Shown: positions 43,325 to 50,173 of the stretch, one piece after another | Numbering within the stretch: position 1 is the first letter of the stretch | Layout: each line of letters starts with the position of its first letter | Origin: Coprenecus sp902388455 | Lineage (GTDB): Bacteria > Bacteroidota > Bacteroidia > Bacteroidales > UBA932 | Reading direction: 5' to 3' | Assembly (NCBI GenBank): GCA_963931615.1 | Contig: OZ007032.1 | Coordinates: 558,001 to 622,000, forward strand | DNA length: 64,000 nt | The notes under the pieces: generated by a model | Told to the model about the DNA's origin: nothing | Database searches by the model: none | What the model saw: the letters and a program-made list of their open reading frames with translations, nothing else | Position numbers and translations under genes: made by a program

Positions 43325-43933
43325 ATGTACAGTCATTTTTTCAAAAGATTCTTCGATTTCTGCATCACGTTTTGTGCCCTGGTGGTGCTGTCCCCCTTCA
43401 TGCTGGTGTTTATCATCATTCTGCATTTTGCCAACAAAGGGGCGGGCGTGTTCTTTACTCAGGACAGGCCCGGAAAGGACGCGAGGATATTCAAGGCAGT
43501 GAAGTTCAAGACGATGACGGATGAGCGGGATGCGGAGGGGAAACTGTTGCCGGATGCTCAGAGAATTACACGGGTTGGTAGGATATTCCGGTCGCTGTCG
43601 ATAGATGAGCTGCCGCAGCTGTGGAATGTGCTTAAGGGGGATATGGCACTGGTGGGGCCTAGGCCGCTGTTGCCGAAGTACTTGCCGCTGTATTCGAAGG
43701 AGCAGTACCGGAGGCATGAAGTGCGGCCTGGGATTACGGGCTGGGCTCAGGTCAACGGGCGCAACAACATTTCGTGGACTAGGAAGTTTGAGCTGGATGT
43801 GTGGTACGTGGACCATCTGACGATGTGGCTGGACATCAGGATTCTGCTGCTGACGGTGAAGAAAGTGTTCGCGCGGGAGGATATCGCGTTCGAGGGGGAA
43901 GCTACGACGCATCCGTTCGACGGGACGAATTGA
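43325..43933 (+). CDS. initiating phosphoglycosyltransferase (PglC/WcaJ C-terminal type)
   Basis: From ATG 43325 the product has 202 residues, the size of the small monotopic PglC class. A single re-entrant membrane helix (KRFFDFCITFCALVVLSPFM) precedes the catalytic part with FTQDRPGKDARIFKAVKFKT, SIDELPQLWNVLKGDMALVG, PRPLLPKYLPLY and RPGITGWAQVNGRN. It moves a sugar-1-phosphate from a UDP sugar to undecaprenyl phosphate, starting the repeat unit. With PglF-, PglE- and PglD-like genes the sugar may be diacetylbacillosamine. An ATG at 43274 is in frame but overlaps the acetyltransferase end, so it is not preferred. Confidence 0.9.
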   Translation: MYSHFFKRFFDFCITFCALVVLSPFMLVFIIILHFANKGAGVFFTQDRPGKDARIFKAVKFKTMTDERDAEGKLLPDAQRITRVGRIFRSLSIDELPQLWNVLKGDMALVGPRPLLPKYLPLYSKEQYRRHEVRPGITGWAQVNGRNNISWTRKFELDVWYVDHLTMWLDIRILLLTVKKVFAREDIAFEGEATTHPFDGTN

Positions 43934-43982
43934 AGTTTGACGGTCTGATGCGATTTTCTTTTGCAAAGTGAGCGGGAAGTGT

Positions 43983-43990
43983 TATCTTTG
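43983..43990 (+). promoter_or_regulatory. -7 box TATCTTTG before the orphan antitoxin
   Basis: It lies 28 bases before ATG 44019 and so excludes an upstream start at 43968. Confidence 0.6.
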
Positions 43991-44018
43991 TGAAAGTGAA
44001 ACTTTAAATGAAAGAAGT

Positions 44019-44213
44019 ATGTCATTGCCTTTTAGAAGCTTGCCGGTGTTGACCGGAAAGTCGGCGGAGCGCTTCCTGCGGGAAGTGGAGAGAGTGAACA
44101 GGCTTCCAAGGAGAGTGAGGCCGGTGGATTATTACGATTATATAGACAGACTTTTGGAGAAATCTAAAAAATTTGTGAGAGAGCATGAGGGGCTGGGATT
44201 TCGACTTGACTGA
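44019..44213 (+). CDS. small protein, probable orphan antitoxin
   Basis: A 64-residue protein (SLPFRSLPVLTGKSAERFLR ... YYDYIDRLLEKSKKFV). The LPVLTGKSAERFLREVERV pattern is like short Bacteroidota proteins placed before a toxin or acetyltransferase gene, but no partner overlaps it; the next genes are a PIN toxin pair with its own promoter. It is probably an orphan antitoxin left after loss of its toxin. Assignment is by pattern only. Confidence 0.5.
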   Translation: MSLPFRSLPVLTGKSAERFLREVERVNRLPRRVRPVDYYDYIDRLLEKSKKFVREHEGLGFRLD

Positions 44214-44243
44214 CAGGTGTTTTGAAAATCAGCATACTTTTTG

Positions 44244-44251
44244 TAGTTTTG
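44244..44251 (+). promoter_or_regulatory. -7 box TAGTTTTG of the PIN module
   Basis: It matches the consensus and lies 20 bases before the antitoxin ATG at 44272. Confidence 0.5.
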
Positions 44252-44271
44252 CATAATAAAAATGTAAAGTT

Positions 44272-44490
44272 ATGAGTACTGCTACCTTGACACCGACCCA
44301 GCGGCATTTGCTGAAATTGTTCTCCTACAATAGTAGTGAGGCTTATGCGCGTGAGATTCAGGCGGTACTGACAAAGTATTTTCAGAATAGGCTGGATGCC
44401 AAGTCTGATGAACTTTGGGATAATGGAATCCTGGATCAGAAGCGTCTTGATGAGATAAGGCACGAGAATCTGCACAAGAAGTCTGAATAA
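44272..44490 (+). CDS. putative antitoxin of the PIN module
   Basis: A 72-residue protein (TATLTPTQRHLLKLFSYNSS, then EAYAREIQAVLTKYFQNRLD, DELWDNGILDQKRLDEIRHE). It resembles small Bacteroidota proteins upstream of PIN-domain toxins: N-terminal LTPTQ-like helix and a C-terminal toxin-binding helix. It is 18 bases from the toxin start. Neutralisation of the PIN nuclease is inferred from arrangement. Confidence 0.65.
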   Translation: MSTATLTPTQRHLLKLFSYNSSEAYAREIQAVLTKYFQNRLDAKSDELWDNGILDQKRLDEIRHENLHKKSE

Positions 44491-44508
44491 TAATAAAAAT
44501 GCTTGAGG

Positions 44509-44883
44509 ATGGCAAGGATTGTGCTGGATACTAACTGCTTGCTTCAATGCATTTCACGAAGAAGCCGATATCATGAGATTTGGCTGTCTCTTCTGGATGG
44601 GCGCAATATACTGTGTGTCACAAATGAGATTCTGGAAGAATATGCGGAAGTGATTGAGAGGATGACTGATCATGAGTTTGCGGAGTTGGCAATAGATGAT
44701 TTCCATTTTAATCTGATTAAAGAGGATCCTGATGACAATAAGTTCGTAGATTGTGCAGTCGCCGGCAGCGCTAAATTTATTGTCTCTGAGGACCGTCATT
44801 ACAATATTTTAAAGACCGTTGATTTCCCAAGAGTAGAGGTTTTGGGGCTGGATGAGATGATGGAGACCTTTGCTGAGAGTTGA
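44509..44883 (+). CDS. PIN-domain toxin (putative RNase)
   Basis: A 124-residue PIN protein of the 'putative toxin-antitoxin toxin, PIN family' type. The acidic metal ligands are in RIVLDTNCLLQCI, TNEILEEYAEVI and DPDDNKFVDCAVAGSAKFIV, followed by SEDRHY near the end. The start is ATG 44509; an in-frame TTG lies 6 bases upstream. It cuts RNA in a metal-dependent way if freed from its antitoxin. It appears intact, unlike the two modules that follow. Confidence 0.8.
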   Translation: MARIVLDTNCLLQCISRRSRYHEIWLSLLDGRNILCVTNEILEEYAEVIERMTDHEFAELAIDDFHFNLIKEDPDDNKFVDCAVAGSAKFIVSEDRHYNILKTVDFPRVEVLGLDEMMETFAES

Positions 44884-44893
44884 ATTTAATGAG

Positions 44894-44998
44894 ATGGATG
44901 ATGAAATCCGCATGTCAGAGCTAAGTGGAACAGTTGCTCATGAGGAAGTGTTGGAGAATCTGAAGGGGAGTGCCCGTTATGAGAATCGTTTGGAATAA
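44894..44998 (+). pseudogene. antitoxin remnant
   Basis: A 34-residue frame (MDDEIRMSELSGTVAHEEVL ... SARYENRLE) immediately upstream of, and overlapping by 20 bases, a truncated RelE-like frame. The overlap is typical of antitoxin-toxin pairs, and the sequence looks like the C-terminal end of an antitoxin whose 5' part is lost. Confidence 0.5.
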
Positions 44999-45077
44999 AA
45001 GGGCGTACGAAAGATTTCTTCAGGTGTCTGCCTGGTATGCTGAGAATATGGGACAGCTGGCGGCATTGAAATTTTAA
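44979..45077 (+). pseudogene. RelE/ParE toxin, truncated after 32 residues
   Basis: The frame reads MRIVWNKRAYERFLQVSAWY then AENMGQLAALKF and stops. This is the first helix hairpin of a RelE/ParE toxin (ivW...Aye....Y....), with the catalytic sheet missing. The PglE-like gene begins 23 bases later, so the rest of the toxin gene was probably deleted at this junction. Confidence 0.65.
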
Positions 45078-45099
45078 TAATAAAAATCATAGAAATTTT

Positions 45100-46341
45100 A
45101 TGGGAAAGCGAATTTACCTCTGCCTCGCTCATATGAGCGGGGCGGAGCAGGCCTTCATACAAGAGGCTTTCGATACGAACTGGGTGGTTCCTCTGGGGCC
45201 CAATGTGAACGGGTTCGAGGACGACCTGAGGAAGTTTGTGGGTGAGGGGAAGGAGGTGGTGGCCCTGTCGGCGGGTACGGCGGCGGTGCATCTGGCGCTG
45301 ATAGCCTGTGGGGTGGGGCCCGGGGATGAGGTGGTGGTGCAGAGCTTCACGTTCTGTGCTTCGTCGCACCCGGTGACCTATCTTGGAGCCAGGCCGGTGT
45401 TCGTGGATTCTGAAAAAGAATCCTGGAATATGGATCCCGCTCTGCTGGAGGAGGCTATAAAGGACCGTATCGCTAAGACTGGACGTAAGCCCAAGGCGAT
45501 CATCCCGGTGGCTCTGTACGGCATGCCCTACAGGATCGATGAGATAATGGAGATAGCGGACCGTTACGGCATCCCAGTGATAGAGGATGCTGCGGAGGGC
45601 TTCGGCTCCAGGTTCGACGGCCGGGTGCTGGGTACGTTCGGAAGGTACGGCGTGCTGTCGTTCAACGGCAACAAGATGATCACGACCTCCGGCGGCGGTG
45701 CTCTCATCTGCCCCGATGCGGCGGCCAAGAACGAGATCATGTTCTACGCGACGCAGGCCCGAGAGGCCTATCCCTACTACCAGCACGAGCGTATCGGCTA
45801 CAACTACCGCATGTCGAACATCTGTGCGGGTATCGGCCGGGGTCAGATGACGGTGGCGGACGCACACATCGCCCATCACAAGCATTTATGTGCATTGTAC
45901 AGGGAGCTGCTGAAGGACGTGGACGGCATCACTCTCCACGAGAATCCGGATGGGAGATACGACAGCAACTACTGGCTGAACACAGTGACCGTCGACCCGG
46001 AGCTGCGCATAAAGGGTCAGGAGAATGCCTACCGTAACGCCATAAAGGGAGCAGTAGGAGGTGCCGCCGGAGTGACCCACGCGGCCGACACGCCCCACAC
46101 GGACTGCGAGCCTAACGCCAACGTGGAGGCCCTCCGTATCGGCCTGGACGCCCTGGGCATCGAGTCCCGCCCTCTGTGGAAGCCGATGCACCGCCAGCCG
46201 GTGTACGCTGACTGCTCCGCTTACCTCAACGGTGTGAGCGAGTCCCTCTTCAAGGTGGGCCTCTGCCTGCCGAGCGGTCCCTGCGTCACCGACGAGGACG
46301 CCCGCTACATCGTGGACGGTATCCGTTCGCTGCTGATGTAG
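45100..46341 (+). CDS. DegT-family aminotransferase, PglE-like (UDP-bacillosamine pathway)
   Basis: A 413-residue PLP transaminase. RIYLCLAHMSGAEQAFIQEA is the usual start of the PglE/PseC-like group; ALSAGTAAVHLALIAC binds phosphate, VIEDAAEGFGSRFDG the ring, and the Schiff-base Lys192 lies in SFNGNKMITTSGGG. It aminates UDP-4-keto-6-deoxy-GlcNAc at C4, the step after the PglF-like dehydratase at 19410 and before the PglD-like acetyltransferase at 34017. It is the last biosynthetic gene of the locus, GC-rich, and followed by a strong terminator. Confidence 0.88.
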   Translation: MGKRIYLCLAHMSGAEQAFIQEAFDTNWVVPLGPNVNGFEDDLRKFVGEGKEVVALSAGTAAVHLALIACGVGPGDEVVVQSFTFCASSHPVTYLGARPVFVDSEKESWNMDPALLEEAIKDRIAKTGRKPKAIIPVALYGMPYRIDEIMEIADRYGIPVIEDAAEGFGSRFDGRVLGTFGRYGVLSFNGNKMITTSGGGALICPDAAAKNEIMFYATQAREAYPYYQHERIGYNYRMSNICAGIGRGQMTVADAHIAHHKHLCALYRELLKDVDGITLHENPDGRYDSNYWLNTVTVDPELRIKGQENAYRNAIKGAVGGAAGVTHAADTPHTDCEPNANVEALRIGLDALGIESRPLWKPMHRQPVYADCSAYLNGVSESLFKVGLCLPSGPCVTDEDARYIVDGIRSLLM

Positions 46342-46376
46342 CGGTCTGCCAGCCGAAACACAGAATGAAAACGAAT

Positions 46377-46418
46377 ATCCCGCTGAGCTCGTCATTGACG
46401 AAGTCAGCGGGATTTTGT
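46377..46418 (+). terminator. terminator at the end of the polysaccharide locus
   Basis: A perfect 10-bp stem ATCCCGCTGA/TCAGCGGGAT with a nested TCGTC-ATT-GACGA hairpin in the loop is followed by TTTTGTTT. It lies 35 bases after the PglE-like gene. Confidence 0.85.
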
Positions 46419-46441
46419 TTGCACAAAAGAAAATAAAGTCC

Positions 46442-46449
46442 TACTTTTG
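46442..46449 (+). promoter_or_regulatory. -7 box TACTTTTG of the MNT gene
   Basis: It matches the consensus and lies 20 bases before ATG 46470, just after the terminator. Confidence 0.55.
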
Positions 46450-46469
46450 TGGAAGATGAATGAAATTCT

Positions 46470-46763
46470 ATGCGATTGAGTAAGCGGGAAATAGAAGCTA
46501 TTCTGCAAGTAGCGGAGGATATTTACGGAACAGATGTGAAGGTCTATCTGTTCGGTTCGCGTGTGGATGATTCCAGGCGCGGAGGAGATATCGATCTGCT
46601 TGTGAGAACGACTTCTGCGAAGAAGGGTATATTGGATAGGGTCCGCATGGCATCGCGCATCAAGAGTCTGATCGGGGACCAGAAGATAGATATCATCGGA
46701 GATTATGAAGATAATCAGGTGGTGCAGGAAGTACTAAAAAATGGGATACTATTGGCGATATGA
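46470..46763 (+). CDS. MNT-type minimal nucleotidyltransferase (antitoxin of a HEPN/MNT module)
   Basis: A 97-residue protein with the nucleotidyltransferase motif GSRVDDSRRGGDIDLLV, giving the catalytic Gly-Ser and two Asp residues. In HEPN/MNT modules such enzymes modify (AMPylate) the HEPN RNase at its active-site Tyr and so silence it. The start is ATG 46470. The partner gene overlaps its end but is truncated. Confidence 0.85.
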   Translation: MRLSKREIEAILQVAEDIYGTDVKVYLFGSRVDDSRRGGDIDLLVRTTSAKKGILDRVRMASRIKSLIGDQKIDIIGDYEDNQVVQEVLKNGILLAI

Positions 46764-46902
46764 GCAGGCAGGAAATCATAGAGTGGCCCACGACTATCCT
46801 AAGTCAGACAATGAGGTGGTCAGTGCCGTAAATGAGCTCATATCCAAACTCGATACGGTAGCAAGCATCTATGACAATCTTAAAAAGACCTACAAAGGTT
46901 GA
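46741..46902 (+). pseudogene. HepT-like HEPN toxin fragment
   Basis: A 53-residue frame overlapping the MNT gene by 23 bases. It contains RVAHDYPKSDNEVVSAVNEL and a C-terminal helix, matching the end of HEPN/HepT proteins around their conserved (R)-x4-H active site (RxRVAHDYP). About 90 N-terminal residues are absent and the first Arg of the motif is replaced, so it should not be an active RNase. Seemingly a deletion fused its start to the MNT gene end. Confidence 0.6.
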
Positions 46903-46955
46903 TACAGACTGCCTCTGTCCGGCCTGACATTTATCCCGCTGTTTCCGGAATGAAG

Positions 46956-48113
46956 TTACAGCAGCCGGCGTACAGTGTCATGGACTGGGCCCGTGGAGGC
47001 GAAGAACGCGGCGCGGGCGGCGGGTTCCGTGACGGAGGTCTCCAGGCAGCGGTTGCGGCGCAGGACGTCTTCGTAGGTCATCTCCAGGCGGGTACAATGG
47101 ATGCGGGAGAAGAATTCGCGGCCCTTTTCGGTATTGACCAGGACGGCGCTGACTCCGCGGTCGTCGTCGAAGTCGGGGCGGAGGTCGCCGATGCCCCAGA
47201 AGTCGCCGATGGTCAGGTCGCTGCCGCTGCGGAACTCCCGGGCGGGGCAGCGGTAGCAGCTCGGGCGGGAATAGAAGTCGGCCAGGAATCCCCGGATGAA
47301 CAGGTTCTCCGCCTTGCCTTTTTCGCTCAATACGGGGCGGCAGGGAGCTCCCGAGGGGTCCGTGGCGCGGAAGAATATCTTGAAATTGTAGCCTTTCCAT
47401 CCGGCGCGGCCCTCCTCCTTGTCGCGGAAGCGGACCTCTTCTATGCTCACTTCGCTGTATCCCTGAGCCTCGAGGGCGGCCTTTTCCTCCGCAAGGTACC
47501 GTCTCCATACCCCCGGCGAGGGCGCTCCGTGGCAGATGAGATCCACCGTCAGCAGTCGGTCTGTCGGGGTCTTTCCGGCTCCGGAGGCAAGAAAATGGTT
47601 GAGGCCCGCCACCTGGCAGGGGGTGCCGGTGAACAGCACCGGGCGTCCCTCGCGCAGAGCCGTCCTGACCCTCCCACAGCAGTCCTCCATCCGGCTCTGC
47701 AGGTATTTGGAACCGATGAATGCCGCCGCTTCCGACGGGGTGGCGGCGCTGTCGTGGACCGCCTCATGGACATTGTCATAGCGGGAGCCGAAGACAATGC
47801 CTCCCTCTTCTAATATGGCGGAGGCTATCAGGGGGTAGGCCCCTCCCGAGGCGCTGCCGTCCCTTACCGTTCCGTCCGGGTGCTTCACGGCGTGGACCTC
47901 GAGCGGCCTGCGGGCGGGGAACTGCGTGATGACGGGGCAGACCCTGACGCAAAGCCCACATTCGATACAGGTTCTCTCATCCACAGAGGGATAGAGGAAG
48001 CCTTCGGAATCCTCCTTCATGGTGATGCTGCCTCTGAGGCAGGCCGACGCACAGGCGGTGCAGCCGCAGCAGTCGTGCGGGTCGGTGATGATGATGTGTC
48101 GTATTTCTCTCAT
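46956..48113 (-). CDS. coenzyme F420 hydrogenase/dehydrogenase beta-subunit-like iron-sulfur protein
   Basis: A 385-residue protein with two N-terminal 4Fe-4S motifs (CCGCTACASAC and CIECGLCVRVCP), followed by the FrhB N- and C-terminal domains (GSASGGAYPLIASAILEEGG, FTGTPCQVAGLN, DLICHGAPSPGVW, SDLTIGDFWG). Despite the name, Bacteroidota do not use F420; relatives sit in capsule loci, often with pyruvyl transferases, and may reduce a flavin or sugar intermediate. Here it stands alone on the opposite strand, convergent with the glycan locus. Substrate unknown. Confidence 0.85.
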   Translation of the reverse strand: MREIRHIIITDPHDCCGCTACASACLRGSITMKEDSEGFLYPSVDERTCIECGLCVRVCPVITQFPARRPLEVHAVKHPDGTVRDGSASGGAYPLIASAILEEGGIVFGSRYDNVHEAVHDSAATPSEAAAFIGSKYLQSRMEDCCGRVRTALREGRPVLFTGTPCQVAGLNHFLASGAGKTPTDRLLTVDLICHGAPSPGVWRRYLAEEKAALEAQGYSEVSIEEVRFRDKEEGRAGWKGYNFKIFFRATDPSGAPCRPVLSEKGKAENLFIRGFLADFYSRPSCYRCPAREFRSGSDLTIGDFWGIGDLRPDFDDDRGVSAVLVNTEKGREFFSRIHCTRLEMTYEDVLRRNRCLETSVTEPAARAAFFASTGPVHDTVRRLL

Positions 48114-48142
48114 AAGCGGCTACAAAGTTTGTAAAAATTTTC

Positions 48143-48150
48143 TATATTTG
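48143..48150 (+). promoter_or_regulatory. -7 box TATATTTG of the riboflavin operon
   Basis: It matches the consensus and lies 14 bases upstream of the FMN aptamer. Confidence 0.7.
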
Positions 48151-48164
48151 CCGTCCAATAAGAA

Positions 48165-48284
48165 TATCTCTCAGGGCAGGGTGCGATTCCCTACCGGCGG
48201 TGATAGTCCGCGACTCCCTGATAATCAGGGACTGAATCGGTGAAATTCCGATACCGACGGTGACAGTCCGGATGGAAGAGAGGT
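48165..48284 (+). promoter_or_regulatory. FMN riboswitch (RFN element)
   Basis: The conserved parts of the RFN aptamer are all present: CAGGGCAGGGTGCGATTCCC, TACCGGCGGTGATAGTCCGC, GATTCCGATACC-like GAAATTCCGATACCGACGG, and TGACAGTCCGGATGGAAGAG. P1 closes by ATCTCTC with GAGAGGT. It binds flavin mononucleotide and turns off the rib operon when flavin is plentiful; the terminator at 48343 is the likely switch. Confidence 0.95.
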
Positions 48285-48342
48285 CTTGGCCGGGAGCCGT
48301 GGAAGCGGTGCCGGCGCTTGTAATTGTCGGAATGACAGACTG

Positions 48343-48374
48343 CCCTGAGAACCATAGTGGTATTCGGGTTTTTT
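48343..48374 (+). terminator. riboswitch-controlled terminator abutting the ribD start
   Basis: An imperfect hairpin (CCC...ACCA-TAG-TGGT...GGG) is followed by TTTTTT. The ribD ATG at 48378 comes only 3 bases after the T run, so the same structure could also hide the start codon. Confidence 0.65.
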
Positions 48375-48377
48375 GTT

Positions 48378-49508
48378 ATGTGTAACGACGAAGATATCAA
48401 ATACATGCGGATGGCTCTCGCGCTGGCTGAGCGCGGCAGGGGGCACGTGGGGCCGAACCCGATGGTGGGGGCGGTGATAGTCCGCGACGGAAGGGTGCTC
48501 GCTCAGGGCTGGCACCATGTCTGCGGCAGCCTGCATGCCGAGCGGGATGCGCTGGCCTCATGCAGTGAGTCTGTCGGGGGCGCGACGATGTACGTGACCC
48601 TCGAGCCCTGCTGTCACCACGGCAAGCAGCCGCCCTGCACGGATGCCATAATCGCGGCCGGTATATCCCGGGTGGTCATGGCCATGACTGATCCGAACCC
48701 TTTGGTGGCCGGGCACGGAGCCGCCATCCTGCGGGAACACGGCATCGAAGTGACCTCAGGGGTACTCGAGGCTGAGGCCCGCCATCTCAACCGCATATTC
48801 ATCAAGTACATAACCACGCGCCGTCCCTGGGTCGTGCTCAAATGGGCCATGACTCTCGATGGGCGCATAGCCGCTGTCTCCGGGGACTCCAAGTGGGTGA
48901 GCGGGGAGCAGTCCCGCCGCCTGGCGCACGAGCTCCGGGGCCGGTATATGGGTATCGTGGCCGGCAAAGGCACGGTTCTGGCCGACGACCCTATGCTCAA
49001 CTGCCGCGTGGACGGGATGCGTCAGCCGGTGCGGATCATCGTGGACTCGAAGGCTTCCATGCCTCCGGACTGTCAGTTGGCCCGGACTGCGCGGGAATAC
49101 CGGACTGTGGTGGCGCATACGGATATGGCAGAGCCTCATAGGCTTGAGACCCTGCGCTCCTGCGGAGTGGAAACGCTGCTGTGCTCATGCTGTGCCGACG
49201 GTATGGTGGATCTGGAAAATATGTTGGGTCAGCTCGGGGCCATGGGGCTCGACTCGGTGCTTGTGGAGGGCGGCGGGGAGCTCAACTGGAGTTTAGTCCG
49301 CTCCGGGCTCGTGGACGAGTTCTACGTCTTCGTGGCTCCGAAGATAGTCGGAGGACGTGCCGCCAAGGGGCCGGTCGGAGGCTCCGGCTTCGGGACAATG
49401 GCAGCGGCCTGCGGGATGCGGGTCGATACGGTCGAAATGGTCGGGGAGGATATACTGATACACGGATTTTCAAGTAAATACGATAAGTCTAAATGTTTAC
49501 AGGAATAA
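48378..49508 (+). CDS. ribD: bifunctional pyrimidine deaminase/reductase
   Basis: From ATG 48378 the product has 376 residues. The N-terminal deaminase domain has the zinc motif HAERDALASC and the PCCHHGKQPPC signature; the C-terminal reductase contains WVVLKWAMTLDGRIAAVSGD and VLVEGGGELNWSLV. It performs steps two and three of riboflavin synthesis. An in-frame ATG at 48357 lies inside the terminator hairpin and is rejected. It overlaps ribE by 16 bases. Confidence 0.96.
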   Translation: MCNDEDIKYMRMALALAERGRGHVGPNPMVGAVIVRDGRVLAQGWHHVCGSLHAERDALASCSESVGGATMYVTLEPCCHHGKQPPCTDAIIAAGISRVVMAMTDPNPLVAGHGAAILREHGIEVTSGVLEAEARHLNRIFIKYITTRRPWVVLKWAMTLDGRIAAVSGDSKWVSGEQSRRLAHELRGRYMGIVAGKGTVLADDPMLNCRVDGMRQPVRIIVDSKASMPPDCQLARTAREYRTVVAHTDMAEPHRLETLRSCGVETLLCSCCADGMVDLENMLGQLGAMGLDSVLVEGGGELNWSLVRSGLVDEFYVFVAPKIVGGRAAKGPVGGSGFGTMAAACGMRVDTVEMVGEDILIHGFSSKYDKSKCLQE

Positions 49509-50170
49509 TAGAGGAAATAGGGACGGTCCGTTCCATCCGCGGAGGCGGATCGGGAGTGGTGCTGGATATCGAGGCCTCTAAGGTGCTGGAAGGCACTGCG
49601 ACAGGGGACAGTATCGCGGTCAATGGGGTATGCCTGACGGTGACTCCCGGCAGCGGGCATTTTACGGCTGACGCAATGCCGGAGACGCTGCGGCGTACGT
49701 CCTTAGGCGGTCTGAGGCCCGGCTCGAAGGTCAATTTAGAGCGGGCCATGGTCTGCGGAGGCCGCTTCGGCGGGCATCTCGTCTCGGGGCATGTGGACGC
49801 CTGTGGACGGGTGGCTGACCTTGTCCGGGACGGCATTGCCCTGGTTATGAGGGTGTCTGTGCCGTCCGATGTCCTGCGGTATGTGACCCGGAAGGGGTCG
49901 GTGACTCTCGACGGGGTGAGCCTGACCGTGGCGTCGGTTTCGGATTCGGACAGCAGTTTTACAGTCTCGCTCATTCCGCACACTATGGCTTCGACGACGC
50001 TCCACCTTCTGAAACCGGGCTCTCCGGTCAATGTGGAGGTGGACATGCTGGCGCGGTATGTGGAGCGGCTGTTGGCTGCCGGGGATGCTGCACCCGCTTC
50101 CGCACAGGTGGACAGCGGCTCTGCCGGGGGCGGAATTACAGAAGAATTTTTAAAGAAATATGGATTTTAA
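49493..50170 (+). CDS. ribE: riboflavin synthase alpha subunit
   Basis: A 225-residue protein with the invariant start MFTGIIEEIG and two lumazine-binding repeats (FTADAMPETLRRTSLGGLRP and FTVSLIPHTMASTTLHLLKP). It dismutates two lumazine molecules to riboflavin. It is in the FMN-controlled operon, coupled to ribD and 3 bases before ribBA. A Ser/Ala-rich tail (about 190-215) is a slight extension over the usual 200 residues. Confidence 0.96.
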   Translation: MFTGIIEEIGTVRSIRGGGSGVVLDIEASKVLEGTATGDSIAVNGVCLTVTPGSGHFTADAMPETLRRTSLGGLRPGSKVNLERAMVCGGRFGGHLVSGHVDACGRVADLVRDGIALVMRVSVPSDVLRYVTRKGSVTLDGVSLTVASVSDSDSSFTVSLIPHTMASTTLHLLKPGSPVNVEVDMLARYVERLLAAGDAAPASAQVDSGSAGGGITEEFLKKYGF

Positions 50171-50173
50171 TAT

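Noticed and set aside
48357..48377. Upstream ATG for ribD
   Set aside because: It is inside the riboswitch terminator hairpin and adds residues not typical of RibD.
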